The notes beneath the pieces were generated by a model. That model saw only the letters and a list, made by a program, of their open reading frames with translations. It was not told the origin of the DNA and ran no database searches. A stretch of 64,000 bases of DNA from Marivirga salinae (GTDB lineage: Bacteria > Bacteroidota > Bacteroidia > Cytophagales > Cyclobacteriaceae): contig NZ_CP129971.1 in assembly GCF_030503855.1 (NCBI RefSeq), positions 1,805,501-1,869,500 on the forward strand, given 5' to 3'. The position numbers and the translations under genes are program-made. This document shows, piece after piece, positions 44,601-53,258 of this stretch (the first letter of the stretch is position 1; each line of letters begins with the position of its first letter).

Positions 44601-46426
44601 AGAGTTTCAAACAATCGGCTGAGCAATTGTCTAAAGCAGTTGATAAAGGAGTTTCTGATAAAATAGTAATTGAGAATTTAGGAAATGCACTTTATGAAGG
44701 CAAGAAATATGAAGAAGCTAGTAAGTTTCTGCAAAGAGCAATTGGTTTTGGAACACAAAATCCTAAAACTCATTATCATTATGCCAATACCTTATTTCGT
44801 GAAGATAGATTCAAAGATGCTATTAAATCCTATGATGAGGCCATTGCATTAGGTCAAAAAGATGAAGTGATTTATAATAACAGAGGAAAAGCAAAAGCTA
44901 ATTTAGACCAGTTTGAACTTGCCATTCAAGATTATAATCAATCACTTTCAATAGATGAAAATTATGGGCAGGCTATTTTAAATAGAGGAAATGCTTATTA
45001 TGAATTAGAGGCCTATCAAGAAGCATTGAATGATTATGTGAGAGCAGTTGCATTGGCTCAAACCGACAATGATACTTTTGTGAAAATGGGCTTAAGCTAT
45101 TATAGTTTGGATAATTTTGAGCAAACTATCGAATATATGGATCAAGCCTTTCAAACAGGAAATCAATCTCCAAATGTTTTCTACGGTAGAGGGAATGCAT
45201 ATTATAATTTGGGACAATTAGATAATGCATATTCTGATCTGAATCAGGCTGTTACTTTTGGAGACAATCACCCTGAAACATATTTTCACCGAGGTCAAAT
45301 TAATTTTCAGAAAGAAGAATACGAATTGGCATTATCCGATTTTAATAAAGCAGAAGAATATGGTAGCAAAGCTGAACAACTTTATTTCTTAAGAGCTAAA
45401 ACACATTATGCATTGAGTAATTGGAAGGATGCTTTGGAGGACTTCAATTTAGCTATTGCAGCTGACAAAGAGCTTTATGAAGCTTTTGCTTTACGTGGAA
45501 ACACAAAGTTCCGCTTGGATGATTTGTCAGGAGCCATTAATGATTACAATATTGCCATTGCGGGTGGAATTGAAGAAGCGGTTTACTTTAATAATAGAGG
45601 TAAAGCCAAACAGCTGAGCGGTAATATAGAGCAAGCAATTGAAGATTATGATAAAGCAATTTCAACTGATAGTGAATATGCAAGAGCATACGAGAATAGA
45701 GCATCAGCAAGATATGAAATGAAAAATTATGCTGGCGTAATCGAGGATGTAGATAAATTGGAAGATTTGGATGAAGCTAATCCTAATGCATTTTATATTA
45801 AAGCTGAGTCATATTATGCTTTGGAAGATTGGGTAGGGGCTATTTCCTATTTTGAAAGAGCAATTCAAGGGGAGGTTATAAAATCGGATTCCTACTTTAA
45901 AAGAGGTAGATCCTATTTGGGAGTAGAGGATTATCAAGCCGCATTAGATGATTTCAATCGTGCTGCTGAAGCAGACCCTTCTAATGCAAGTATTTATTTA
46001 TACCGGGCGCAGTGTTATTTGTACTTAGGTGAAGTACGCTATGCAGCGGAGGATTATTCTAAAGCGATTACATTAGAACCTGAAAATACTGATGCTTATT
46101 ACAATAGAGCTATTCTGCGAGAAGAAACTGAAGATTGGGAAGGAGCATTGCAAGATTATGACAAAGTGGTTCAATTAGATCCTGAAGATGCCTCAGCTTA
46201 TTATTACAGAGGAAATGTAAAAGCTGTATTAGAAAATTATCAGCCTGCTTTGAAGGATTTAAATAAAGCAATCGAATTGAATTCTGAAGATGCTTCTTAT
46301 TACAAGTTGAGAGGAAATATTTACTATCAATTAGAAGATGATTTGAAAGCTTGCGAGGATTGGAAAAGAGCTAAGAACATGGGCGATGATAGTGTGAATT
46401 ATTATTTGAATCAGTATTGTGAGTAG
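41687..46426 (+). CDS. Very large exported TPR-repeat protein
   Basis: 1579 residues. Signal peptide at about 1-24. A N-terminal beta-rich domain (about 25-220) has the strand pattern of a trypsin-like barrel (GTAIILDGQGTGATHQNLF; GNDMLGIILN) but no clear His-Asp-Ser triad. The rest, about 220-1579, is a continuous array of 34-residue TPRs, roughly 40 units. Blocks sharing NNRGKAK recur at about nt 42842, 44168, 44875 and 45588, giving a long-period superrepeat. Probably a periplasmic or surface scaffold. Its operon status is single. Confidence 0.88.
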   Translation: MLKIYRNILTIIFSISSLVAFSQAEQSLYFVQTYDNAGQPLQKGTAIILDGQGTGATHQNLFIGATSAKVFTQDSSVHNISTFNAHDPATGLVKFAVDNNLSTKFQKASIKAGKFEEAGSFTLLQSTDIQKTESSDVKIAKSKEIEGFGTFAVIPDNLKKSAIGAVVLSGNDMLGIILNEANGVNGAVIIDLGRLEKANPITNGFSNFAQRINVNGHLLSALNAYANEEWNNALNAFEEFANQNPKDEFAWKMAGFSAFEAKNYDKTISNLTNAFKIKSSPRAYSIRAFAYFEQKKYTEAINDFAQSQDEKVNEAKWHAYKGISHYELDQLGQAIPDLEKAVELKYEDPQVSYYLGNAHFKNDDFAKAITAYDQAEKLGYESEVLFNNRGKAKFLTEKYEAAIKDYTTSLGLKANYQTALENRGAAYYKTEDWENSIKDFEKAIQAGTNDADVFLQLAEAYFNTENYSSAITNFDKAINGGKNEAEVYRKRGVAHLKEKNSDKAIVDFNAAVQRGANDGEIFQLLGTAQFEKGTYEEALQNLERAISFQVSDSNLYKNAAIASQKLNRNEGAITYFKKAIATGAKSPDVFEQYAILLYETGNTQEAKINIERAMSAGASGEKLFLYKGYLAITDKNWDAAISSLQKAKDGGVREAGLYSALGKAYYHKDDYNSAIENLKQAFQAGDRTGENYELIGQSYFKVENYEEASRALNSAIQGGIINQSVYFALGQSLFEQGNFKNAVDALTKAEEQGENSLILFEKRGLANNELKSAEPAIADLSKASEKGSKSIEVYATLGDLYFRSQNLIKAVESYDKAISLGAKDAVIYNNRGKAKFLQDKISAAIADYNLALAEKPDYDQALLNRGSAHYKQENYSAAIADLVKTEKKSPEVAEMLGLAYYKTQQFDKALQNMESAISGGVKNAELYYFKGNILYDKEEYRQAVSDFQKAEEGGISEGALYAKVGNAFFELESFKQSAEQLSKAVDKGVSDKIVIENLGNALYEGKKYEEASKFLQRAIGFGTQNPKTHYHYANTLFREDRFKDAIKSYDEAIALGQKDEVIYNNRGKAKANLDQFELAIQDYNQSLSIDENYGQAILNRGNAYYELEAYQEALNDYVRAVALAQTDNDTFVKMGLSYYSLDNFEQTIEYMDQAFQTGNQSPNVFYGRGNAYYNLGQLDNAYSDLNQAVTFGDNHPETYFHRGQINFQKEEYELALSDFNKAEEYGSKAEQLYFLRAKTHYALSNWKDALEDFNLAIAADKELYEAFALRGNTKFRLDDLSGAINDYNIAIAGGIEEAVYFNNRGKAKQLSGNIEQAIEDYDKAISTDSEYARAYENRASARYEMKNYAGVIEDVDKLEDLDEANPNAFYIKAESYYALEDWVGAISYFERAIQGEVIKSDSYFKRGRSYLGVEDYQAALDDFNRAAEADPSNASIYLYRAQCYLYLGEVRYAAEDYSKAITLEPENTDAYYNRAILREETEDWEGALQDYDKVVQLDPEDASAYYYRGNVKAVLENYQPALKDLNKAIELNSEDASYYKLRGNIYYQLEDDLKACEDWKRAKNMGDDSVNYYLNQYCE

Positions 46427-46658
46427 AGATTCTAGTTTCTAAAGAATTGATATTTAATTCAATTTAAATGTGAAATTTAGGATTTAGCTTAGCTTTAGAA
46501 TAAGTCTCCGGACGATCTCTTATTTTAGTATTATTGGTAGAGTAGACGAATGTTTGGTTTTTAATTTTAAGAAAAGCACAATATATTATTTGGAACTATA
46601 GTTGTAATTAATGTATAATTTTAATTATTTAGAGTTTTGAACCACTAAAACAATCTTT

Positions 46659-46904
46659 ATGATCAACCTTAATATTAAAGATTTCCTCAGGATTTTATTT
46701 AGCTTTATAGGAATAGCTTATTTATTAACTTTTATATATTCTATAATTATCGGTTTTCAGCTCGAAACTGCTTATGAGATTGGCGGAGAGGTAGGATATA
46801 ATATGGGTTTTGTGAGTTATTATGTAGTGTTAATTGCAATTGCATTTACAGCCTTTTTCTCAATCAATGTCATGGTTAGTAAATTTAGACTTAGCAATAA
46901 GTGA
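46659..46904 (+). CDS. Small two-helix membrane protein of unknown function
   Basis: 81 residues, two hydrophobic segments (about 10-34 and 52-70) separated by GFQLETAYEIGGEVGYNMG. No signal cleavage site and no known family. Lies alone between the TPR gene and the acyl-CoA oxidase gene. Confidence 0.6.
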   Translation: MINLNIKDFLRILFSFIGIAYLLTFIYSIIIGFQLETAYEIGGEVGYNMGFVSYYVVLIAIAFTAFFSINVMVSKFRLSNK

Positions 46905-47147
46905 TTGTATATATTCTTCCTAAAATTTATTTGATGGTAGGCTAAGTATGAAATATTAAAACCCTCACATTTATGGCTCCATCGAAGCCAACATATGGCA
47001 ACATCAATCTGTTAGCTTAATCTAAGTTCTGTAAGAGTGGCCTTAACAAACATCCAACGTCTGTCATCCCGCACCCATCACTCAACTTCTAAACTATGAC
47101 CCTGTTCATGCGTTTACTCTATGAATTTAATTCAATAAATAGAGCAT

Positions 47148-49439
47148 ATGCTGAATTCCAATCAATTTTCGCGAAATCCTAACCTTTATATATTCTTACC
47201 ACTATATTATACGCTTTGGGAGGATTTAAATCTTACAAAGCATGATATCGGAATCATGAAAAAACTGATTGATTCTCAATCATGGTTGGAGAAGGAAGAA
47301 GTTGAGTTGTTGGAACACTATTTAAATCCAAATCAAAAACCTTCAGCACAAGAGCTCAAAGACTGGAGGAATCATATCCAGTTTATAAAGCCTAAAAATT
47401 TAAAAAATCTTACCACCCTAGGTTTGGAACTAGTAAAAACTCATCAAAATGGACATGATTTAAAAATTACTGAAGAAGATAAAAAAGCATTTCAAAAGGC
47501 TGAGCAAGAATTAGGCTTAATTTATAATGAAGCGGCTTATCGATTTGAGGGTAGCCATTCTACCATCACTTCAGAGCAGAAGTCAAAATCTTCATTTGAT
47601 CCAAAACTAATGCAGGAGATTTTGGATGGATCAAAAATCGAATTGATTCAAAAAGTAAAAGATACTTTATGCAAGCCAGAGTTTTCTTACCATCATCATG
47701 AGAAAATAGCAGACCAAAGAGCACAAGTTTTAGAATGGTGTAAATTATTAGCCAAAGAAGGCTATGGTTCATGGGCTTTTCAGCGTGAATATGGTGGAAG
47801 AGATGATATGGAAGGCTATTTCACCATTATGGAAACCTTGAGTTATCATGATTTGAGTATGGTCATAAAATTCGGTGTGCAGTTCGGGCTTTGGGGAATG
47901 AGCATCTATTTTTTAGGAACTGAAAAGCATCATCAAAAATATTTGAAAGACATTGGAACATTGGAATTACCTGGTTGTTTTGCCATGACAGAAACCCACC
48001 ATGGTTCTAATGTTAGAGGTTTAGAAACTACAGCCACTTACAATCATCAAGACAAAACTTTCACCATTCATACACCTCACCGAGATGCTCGAAAAGAATA
48101 TATTGGAAATGCCGCATTACATGGTCAGAAAGCAACGGTATTCGCAAAATTAATAATAGATGGTGAAGATTATGGAGTCAACACTTTTGTGGTGCCATTG
48201 AGAAATAAAGCAGGCGAATTACACCCTGGCGTAGAAATAGAAGATTGCGGCCCTAAAATGGGCTTAAATGGTGTGGATAATGGATTAATTGCTTTTAATA
48301 AAGTAGAAATCCCAAAAGAGGATATGCTGGATAAATTTGCCTCAGTAGATGATGATGGTAAATTCCAAAGTTCTATTTCATCTGATAATAAGCGGTTTTT
48401 TACTATGCTAGGAACTTTGGTTGGTGGTAGAATCGGAATTCCTCGTTCTGGCTTATCTGCGGCAAAATCAGGTTTGACCATTGCTATTCGATATGCCAAC
48501 CAACGCAAGCAATTTGGGCCGGAAGGTGGCGGAGAAGTACCGATTATGAATTACAGAATGCATCAAAGGAGATTGATGCCTCTAGTAGCCAAAAGCTACG
48601 CAATGCATTTTGCTTTGAAATATTTGACCAACCGCTTTCTAACTAAATCCGAGGAAGAAGGACAAGAAATTGAGGCATTAGCTGCTGGAATGAAGGCTTA
48701 CGGTACTTGGTTTACCACTGAAGCACTTCAAGAATGCAGAGAAGCATGTGGAGGAAAAGGATATTTATCAGAGAATAGAATTGATGCTTTGAAAAATGAC
48801 ACGGATGTTTATACCACTTTTGAAGGGGATAATACCGTTTTGATGCAGTTAGTTGCTAAAAGTAGATTAACAGAATTCAAGAATGAGATGGGAGATATGA
48901 ATTTCACTACCATTTTTAATTACCTCAGCAAGCAAGCAAAAACTTCATTTACGGAAAAGAATCCGATTACTGTCCGAAGTACAGATGAAAAGCATTTGTT
49001 GGATTTTGATTTTCATATTAATGCTTTCAAATACAGAGAAAGAGCAATAGTGGCTTCTGCCGGACAGCGAATTAAAAGATTGGTTGATGATGGGATGGAC
49101 TCTTTTGATGCAGTAAATGTTGCTCAGCATCATTTAATAAATGTGGGAAGATCTTATATCGAAAGAAAAATATTAGAGCAATTTCAATTGGCTGTGGAAA
49201 CCACTCAAAATGAAGCTTGTAGAAAATCATTGCAGCAATTATGTCAATTATATGCACTTCATACTATTGAGCAAAACAGAGGCTGGTATTTGGAGCAAGG
49301 CTATATGGAAGGCGTAAAAACCAAAGCCATCCGTAAAACGGTCAATCAACTTTGTTGGGAAACCAGGCAAGATGCCATTGGATTTACTGATGCATTTGGT
49401 ATTCCTGATAAATTGCTTGCGGCTCCTATAGCTTTTTGA
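47148..49439 (+). CDS. Acyl-CoA oxidase / dehydrogenase family protein
   Basis: 763 residues, the length of acyl-CoA oxidases rather than of the 380-residue dehydrogenases. FAD-binding loop FAMTETHHGSNVRGLE-type (middle domain, about 281-296), GGKGYLSENRI and the catalytic glutamate in YTTFEGDNTVLMQ are all present, then a C-terminal ACOX-type helical domain. Oxidases pass electrons to O2 giving H2O2; dehydrogenases use ETF. The sequence favours an ACOX-like enzyme of beta-oxidation. An N-terminal extra domain (1-150) is also oxidase-like. Confidence 0.86.
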   Translation: MLNSNQFSRNPNLYIFLPLYYTLWEDLNLTKHDIGIMKKLIDSQSWLEKEEVELLEHYLNPNQKPSAQELKDWRNHIQFIKPKNLKNLTTLGLELVKTHQNGHDLKITEEDKKAFQKAEQELGLIYNEAAYRFEGSHSTITSEQKSKSSFDPKLMQEILDGSKIELIQKVKDTLCKPEFSYHHHEKIADQRAQVLEWCKLLAKEGYGSWAFQREYGGRDDMEGYFTIMETLSYHDLSMVIKFGVQFGLWGMSIYFLGTEKHHQKYLKDIGTLELPGCFAMTETHHGSNVRGLETTATYNHQDKTFTIHTPHRDARKEYIGNAALHGQKATVFAKLIIDGEDYGVNTFVVPLRNKAGELHPGVEIEDCGPKMGLNGVDNGLIAFNKVEIPKEDMLDKFASVDDDGKFQSSISSDNKRFFTMLGTLVGGRIGIPRSGLSAAKSGLTIAIRYANQRKQFGPEGGGEVPIMNYRMHQRRLMPLVAKSYAMHFALKYLTNRFLTKSEEEGQEIEALAAGMKAYGTWFTTEALQECREACGGKGYLSENRIDALKNDTDVYTTFEGDNTVLMQLVAKSRLTEFKNEMGDMNFTTIFNYLSKQAKTSFTEKNPITVRSTDEKHLLDFDFHINAFKYRERAIVASAGQRIKRLVDDGMDSFDAVNVAQHHLINVGRSYIERKILEQFQLAVETTQNEACRKSLQQLCQLYALHTIEQNRGWYLEQGYMEGVKTKAIRKTVNQLCWETRQDAIGFTDAFGIPDKLLAAPIAF

Positions 49440-49700
49440 TATTATCGGGTATCGAGATGACTATTACTCTATTTGGGTATTGACCTAGGACAATCAAACT
49501 TCTCTGGTTCCAATACTGCCCCCCCCTTAATGTTATTAAGGTAAGAGGATTTCAGTATTTCGCTTTAGCGAAAAACCTTTTGTTTTCTTTTGTATCTATT
49601 GTGGTTGAAAAAAATCTATGTTAATATGTACCAGCCTCAGCAAATTTTTACCACAATAGAAACAATAGAACACAAAGGAAATTAGGATAGTATTAAAAGT
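49440..49700. repeat. Intergenic gap with C8 tract and inverted ACCACAATAG arms
   Basis: C8 homopolymer at 49519-49526, then the hairpin CTTAATGTTATTAAG. Two arms face each other: on the minus strand ACCACAATAGATACAAAAG (about 49600-49615 read in reverse) and on the plus strand ACCACAATAGAAACAATAG with AACACAAAGG (about 49652-49681). The same arms occur at 33679-33905. Confidence 0.5.
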
Positions 49701-49847
49701 TAAGGTTTTAAAGCTTAACTTAATAGCATTGGAGTCCCCCCTTATGGATTGGGAGACTGTTTCCGGTCTGATTTGCGGTACTGACCAAATCATCCTACAC
49801 CCATCATCCATCAAACTTCGAGCTTCCAACTTCCCACTTCCAACTTT

Positions 49848-50630
49848 TTAATACTCCCCAAACTTCACACTCACCATACTATTATATTCCATACCCAGCA
49901 ATTCTGCAGCACTTCCTTGTTTAATCCCAATTTCCAAGACACCCTGATCATTGAAAATAGCAAAAGCTTCTCCACCCTGACTTTCGTGATAATGTTTTTG
50001 AACACCAGTTAAAGAATAATTTCTAAATTTAATCTGGACACTTTTTCCTTTACTTAAAATATCATAATCGTATTTAAGTATATCTGTTATGAGATTACCA
50101 TAGTCATCAATATGCACTACATGTCCTTGAATAATTTCTCTAGTGGCTTTAACTTTAGGAGTGATAAATTTCTTAAAATCTTCAGCAGCTAAAGATTCTC
50201 CTATTTCGTTTAATGTACCGGATTTAAGTATTTTTACAGCAGTCGATGCTAAAATATCCTTAACTGGGAAATTCCCTTTGATTTCTTCTTCAGAAGAAAT
50301 TTTTATAATTTTATCGGGGTCTTTTTCCCTAATTAAGCTTAATAATCCATTATTACTTCCCAGGAAAAAATGATTTTTGATTTCAATGGCAATCATAGCT
50401 TCATTAGGCTCAGAACGGGAATTCACAGCTACTAAATGAACACTGCCTTCAGGGAAATCTTTATAAACTGATTTTAAAACATAAGCAGCATGAATGATAT
50501 CATGCTTAGTAATGTTGTGAGATATGTCAATCACTTGAAGATTTGCATCTTCACTCAGTATTTTGGCTTTTACCGCTGCCACATAATGGTCGCGCCAACC
50601 GAAATCTGATAGAAAAGTGATTAAAGGCAT
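49848..50630 (-). CDS. S-adenosyl-L-methionine hydroxide adenosyltransferase (DUF62)
   Basis: 260 residues. N-terminal TFLSDFGWRDHYVAAVKAKI and the later HIDDYGNLITDI motif are typical of the SAM hydroxide adenosyltransferase / chlorinase-fluorinase superfamily. The halogenase-specific loop is not obvious, so the hydrolase-type reaction, SAM plus water to adenosine plus methionine, is the best guess. Divergent from phoH, single gene. Confidence 0.87.
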   Translation of the reverse strand: MPLITFLSDFGWRDHYVAAVKAKILSEDANLQVIDISHNITKHDIIHAAYVLKSVYKDFPEGSVHLVAVNSRSEPNEAMIAIEIKNHFFLGSNNGLLSLIREKDPDKIIKISSEEEIKGNFPVKDILASTAVKILKSGTLNEIGESLAAEDFKKFITPKVKATREIIQGHVVHIDDYGNLITDILKYDYDILSKGKSVQIKFRNYSLTGVQKHYHESQGGEAFAIFNDQGVLEIGIKQGSAAELLGMEYNSMVSVKFGEY

Positions 50631-50722
50631 ACAAAAAATTGAATTATTGTTAAATTTGTTAAAAACAAAATTACATAAATTTCAGTACTAACATATTGAG
50701 ACATCATAAATAAGAAAATCAT

Positions 50723-51694
50723 TTGGTAGAAAAAGTTATTACTTTAGAAAATGTATCCTTAGTGGATTTTTTAGGTGTAGAAAATCGTAATATCAACGAG
50801 CTTTCTTCAGCTTTTCCTAAATCTAAAATTATCTCTAGAGGAAATGAAATAAGAATACAAGGAAGCACTCCCGAAATTATTCGCATCAATCAGATTGTGC
50901 ATTCACTGGTAACGCATTACCACAAATTTGGAAAAATCACAGAGGAAAGTGTGAAAACCTATTTGAATGAGGAGCATGAAGAGAGCCAGAAAAAACTGGA
51001 TATAAATGCAGATGAAACCTTGGTTTTTGGTACTAAAGGATATGCAATAAAAGCTAAAACTCCCAATCAAATAAAACTGGTTGAAGCAGTAAGAAGAAAT
51101 GATTTGGTTTTTGCTATAGGCCCAGCAGGTACAGGTAAAACCTATGTTTCTGTTGCCATGGCAGTGCAAGCTTTGAAAAATAAAGAAGTTCGAAAAATCA
51201 TCATTACCCGCCCAGCTGTGGAAGCAGGGGAGAATTTAGGTTTTTTGCCTGGTGATTTAAAAGAAAAAATCGATCCTTATTTACGTCCAATTTATGATGC
51301 ATTGGATGATATGGTTCCTGCTGAAAAATTAAAATATTATCAGGAAAATAGGGTGATAGAAATTGCTCCATTGGCTTATATGAGAGGTAGGACTTTGCAC
51401 AATGCTTTTATTCTTTTGGATGAAGCACAGAATACGACTCCTATGCAAATTAAGATGTTCCTAACAAGAATGGGGCCTCATTCCAAAGCAATTATTACAG
51501 GAGATATGAGTCAGGTTGATTTGCCGAAAAGACAAAAGTCGGGCTTAATTGAATCTACTCAAATATTAAAAGACATTAAAGGAATTGGTATCGTACATTT
51601 AAAAGGAGAAGATGTAGTGAGACATAGGTTAGTAAAACAAATCATTGAAGCCTACGATAAAAATGATGCCTTGAATGAAAAAGAACAAAAATGA
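50723..51694 (+). CDS. PhoH-like ATPase
   Basis: 323 residues starting with TTG. Walker A GPAGTGKT (133-140), Walker B FILLDEAQNTT, and the conserved sensor TGDMSQVDLP. The N-terminal part (1-95) is the KH-like region of PhoH-type proteins. The family has P-loop NTPase activity, linked to RNA metabolism, with uncertain physiological role. It overlaps the GNAT gene by 4 bases (ATGA). Confidence 0.9.
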   Translation: MVEKVITLENVSLVDFLGVENRNINELSSAFPKSKIISRGNEIRIQGSTPEIIRINQIVHSLVTHYHKFGKITEESVKTYLNEEHEESQKKLDINADETLVFGTKGYAIKAKTPNQIKLVEAVRRNDLVFAIGPAGTGKTYVSVAMAVQALKNKEVRKIIITRPAVEAGENLGFLPGDLKEKIDPYLRPIYDALDDMVPAEKLKYYQENRVIEIAPLAYMRGRTLHNAFILLDEAQNTTPMQIKMFLTRMGPHSKAIITGDMSQVDLPKRQKSGLIESTQILKDIKGIGIVHLKGEDVVRHRLVKQIIEAYDKNDALNEKEQK

Positions 51695-52125
51695 TTTCAG
51701 TTAAAGTAGTTGAAACCCAAGACGAACTCAAACAAATATTTGCCATAAGGGAAGAGGTATTTGTTAAAGAACAGAAAGTTGCTCCTGAGGAGGAATATGA
51801 TGAATTTGAAGAAATTTCTACGCACTTTATTGCTATAGATGAAAATGGGAATCCTTGTGGAACTGCAAGATGGCGATTTACCGAAAATGGGGCTAAACTA
51901 GAAAGATTTGCTGTACTGAAATCTCATAGGGGTAAAGGAGTAGGTCAAGCTTTAGTAAAAGCTGTGATTGATAACGTTAGAGTACACCCCGAAGCCAGCG
52001 GTAAAAAAATGTATATGCATGCTCAGATTCCTGCAATTTCGCTCTATTCTAGATTTGGTTTTGAAAAAGTAGGAGAGCAGTTTGAAGAATGCAATATTAT
52101 GCATTATCAGATGGAGATGTATTAA
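51691..52125 (+). CDS. GNAT family N-acetyltransferase
   Basis: 144 residues, single GNAT domain. LERFAVLKSHRGKGVGQALVKAV holds the acetyl-CoA pyrophosphate loop R/Q-G-x-G (about 76-83), and the region near YSRFGFEKVGEQFEE is the usual C-terminal strand. Substrate not predictable. Translationally coupled to phoH. Confidence 0.88.
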   Translation: MISVKVVETQDELKQIFAIREEVFVKEQKVAPEEEYDEFEEISTHFIAIDENGNPCGTARWRFTENGAKLERFAVLKSHRGKGVGQALVKAVIDNVRVHPEASGKKMYMHAQIPAISLYSRFGFEKVGEQFEECNIMHYQMEMY

Positions 52126-52358
52126 AATCATTTAAATCAGTATCAGTTATAAAGCTCACCAAGCATTATTGAGTTTTTGAAGAGCAAGTTTTTACCTCAA
52201 TTTTGATCATTTTGTAAGCTCAAATCAGTAGCTTGGAATAGTATCCTTTTCAATTTATCCAGATTTCTTATCCTTTTGGTTTATAGTGCTATAGCTATAT
52301 AAATGTAACAATTTTTGATAGCAAGGGTATAAAATAGTGTACCAAAAAAGAAATAACC

Positions 52359-53111
52359 ATGAACAAGTTAATTATACTAATACCGTTTTTAGCAGTATTT
52401 CTATTTAATTGTGACGGTAAGAAGACTGAAAAGGCTTCAGAAGTTGAAACCTTAGATGAAGAGGTACCTGAAGAGGAAGTAGTAGATGTAATGGAAGAGA
52501 AAGGAGATGAAGTAGAAGAGGTTCTTATAGATAATGAATATATCAAAGCAATCAAGGTTAATTTAAAACCTGGAGAAGAGTTACCTTGGCATAAAGGAAA
52601 AGAAAGGGTTATGTATCCTTTAAATGATTTTCAGGTGAAGTTAAAAAGCCTTACTGATGATGACGAGGCAAAAGAAAGATTATTCCAAAAGGGTGTCCCA
52701 AATTGGTTTCAAGAAAATATTCATAGTGTAAAAAATATTGGTAATACTCCAGCTAAATATTTGATTGTGATGAGAAAGCAAAAAAGCTTTCCAGAAGGAA
52801 AGATGTATGAAGTATCGGAGCTTAAGACAGCTGATGGGGTAAATGTTGTTTCACTTTTTGATAACGCATCTGTAAGAGTTTCTAGAGTTAAATTGGAAGT
52901 AGGAAAAGAAACTTCCGTTCATAAAGGAATTTATAGACTTACGTATCCTTTAACCGATTATTCTGTAGTTTATGATAAGGAAAATCAAACCAAAGAAACC
53001 CGTAATATTTTTAAAGGAGTAGCACATTGGCATTTACCAAGTAGTCACTCTATTAAGAATGTCAGTAACAAAGGAGTAGCGGACTTTTTAGTATTTGAAT
53101 TTAAGATTTAA
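52359..53111 (+). CDS. Two-cupin lipoprotein of unknown function
   Basis: 250 residues. Lipobox LFNC with modified C18, an acidic spacer (about 24-55), and two tandem cupin-like halves. Each half holds a conserved histidine (ELPWHKGKERVMYPL and TSVHKGIYRLTYPL) and ends with a similar HSVKNIGNTPAKYLIV / HSIKNVSNKGVADFLVF strand. Internal duplication is clear. It is probably a small periplasmic bicupin; ligand unknown. Confidence 0.72.
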   Translation: MNKLIILIPFLAVFLFNCDGKKTEKASEVETLDEEVPEEEVVDVMEEKGDEVEEVLIDNEYIKAIKVNLKPGEELPWHKGKERVMYPLNDFQVKLKSLTDDDEAKERLFQKGVPNWFQENIHSVKNIGNTPAKYLIVMRKQKSFPEGKMYEVSELKTADGVNVVSLFDNASVRVSRVKLEVGKETSVHKGIYRLTYPLTDYSVVYDKENQTKETRNIFKGVAHWHLPSSHSIKNVSNKGVADFLVFEFKI

Positions 53112-53163
53112 TCAATCATTTCTTGATTTTATAAAAACTTGAAAAATAGTCACTCGAGTTGTG

Positions 53164-53199
53164 AAAAGGAGTTCGTATAATGAGCTCCTTTTTTATTTT
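53164..53199 (+). terminator. Terminator after the bicupin lipoprotein
   Basis: AAAGGAGTTC (53165-53174) pairs with GAGCTCCTTT (53182-53191) with one G-T pair, followed by T-rich TTTATTTTATT. Confidence 0.8.
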
Positions 53200-53258
53200 A
53201 TTGATAAACTTTTAGTTAAAGCAATTGGCTAGTTTCAACTTGTTATTTACATTAGTAT

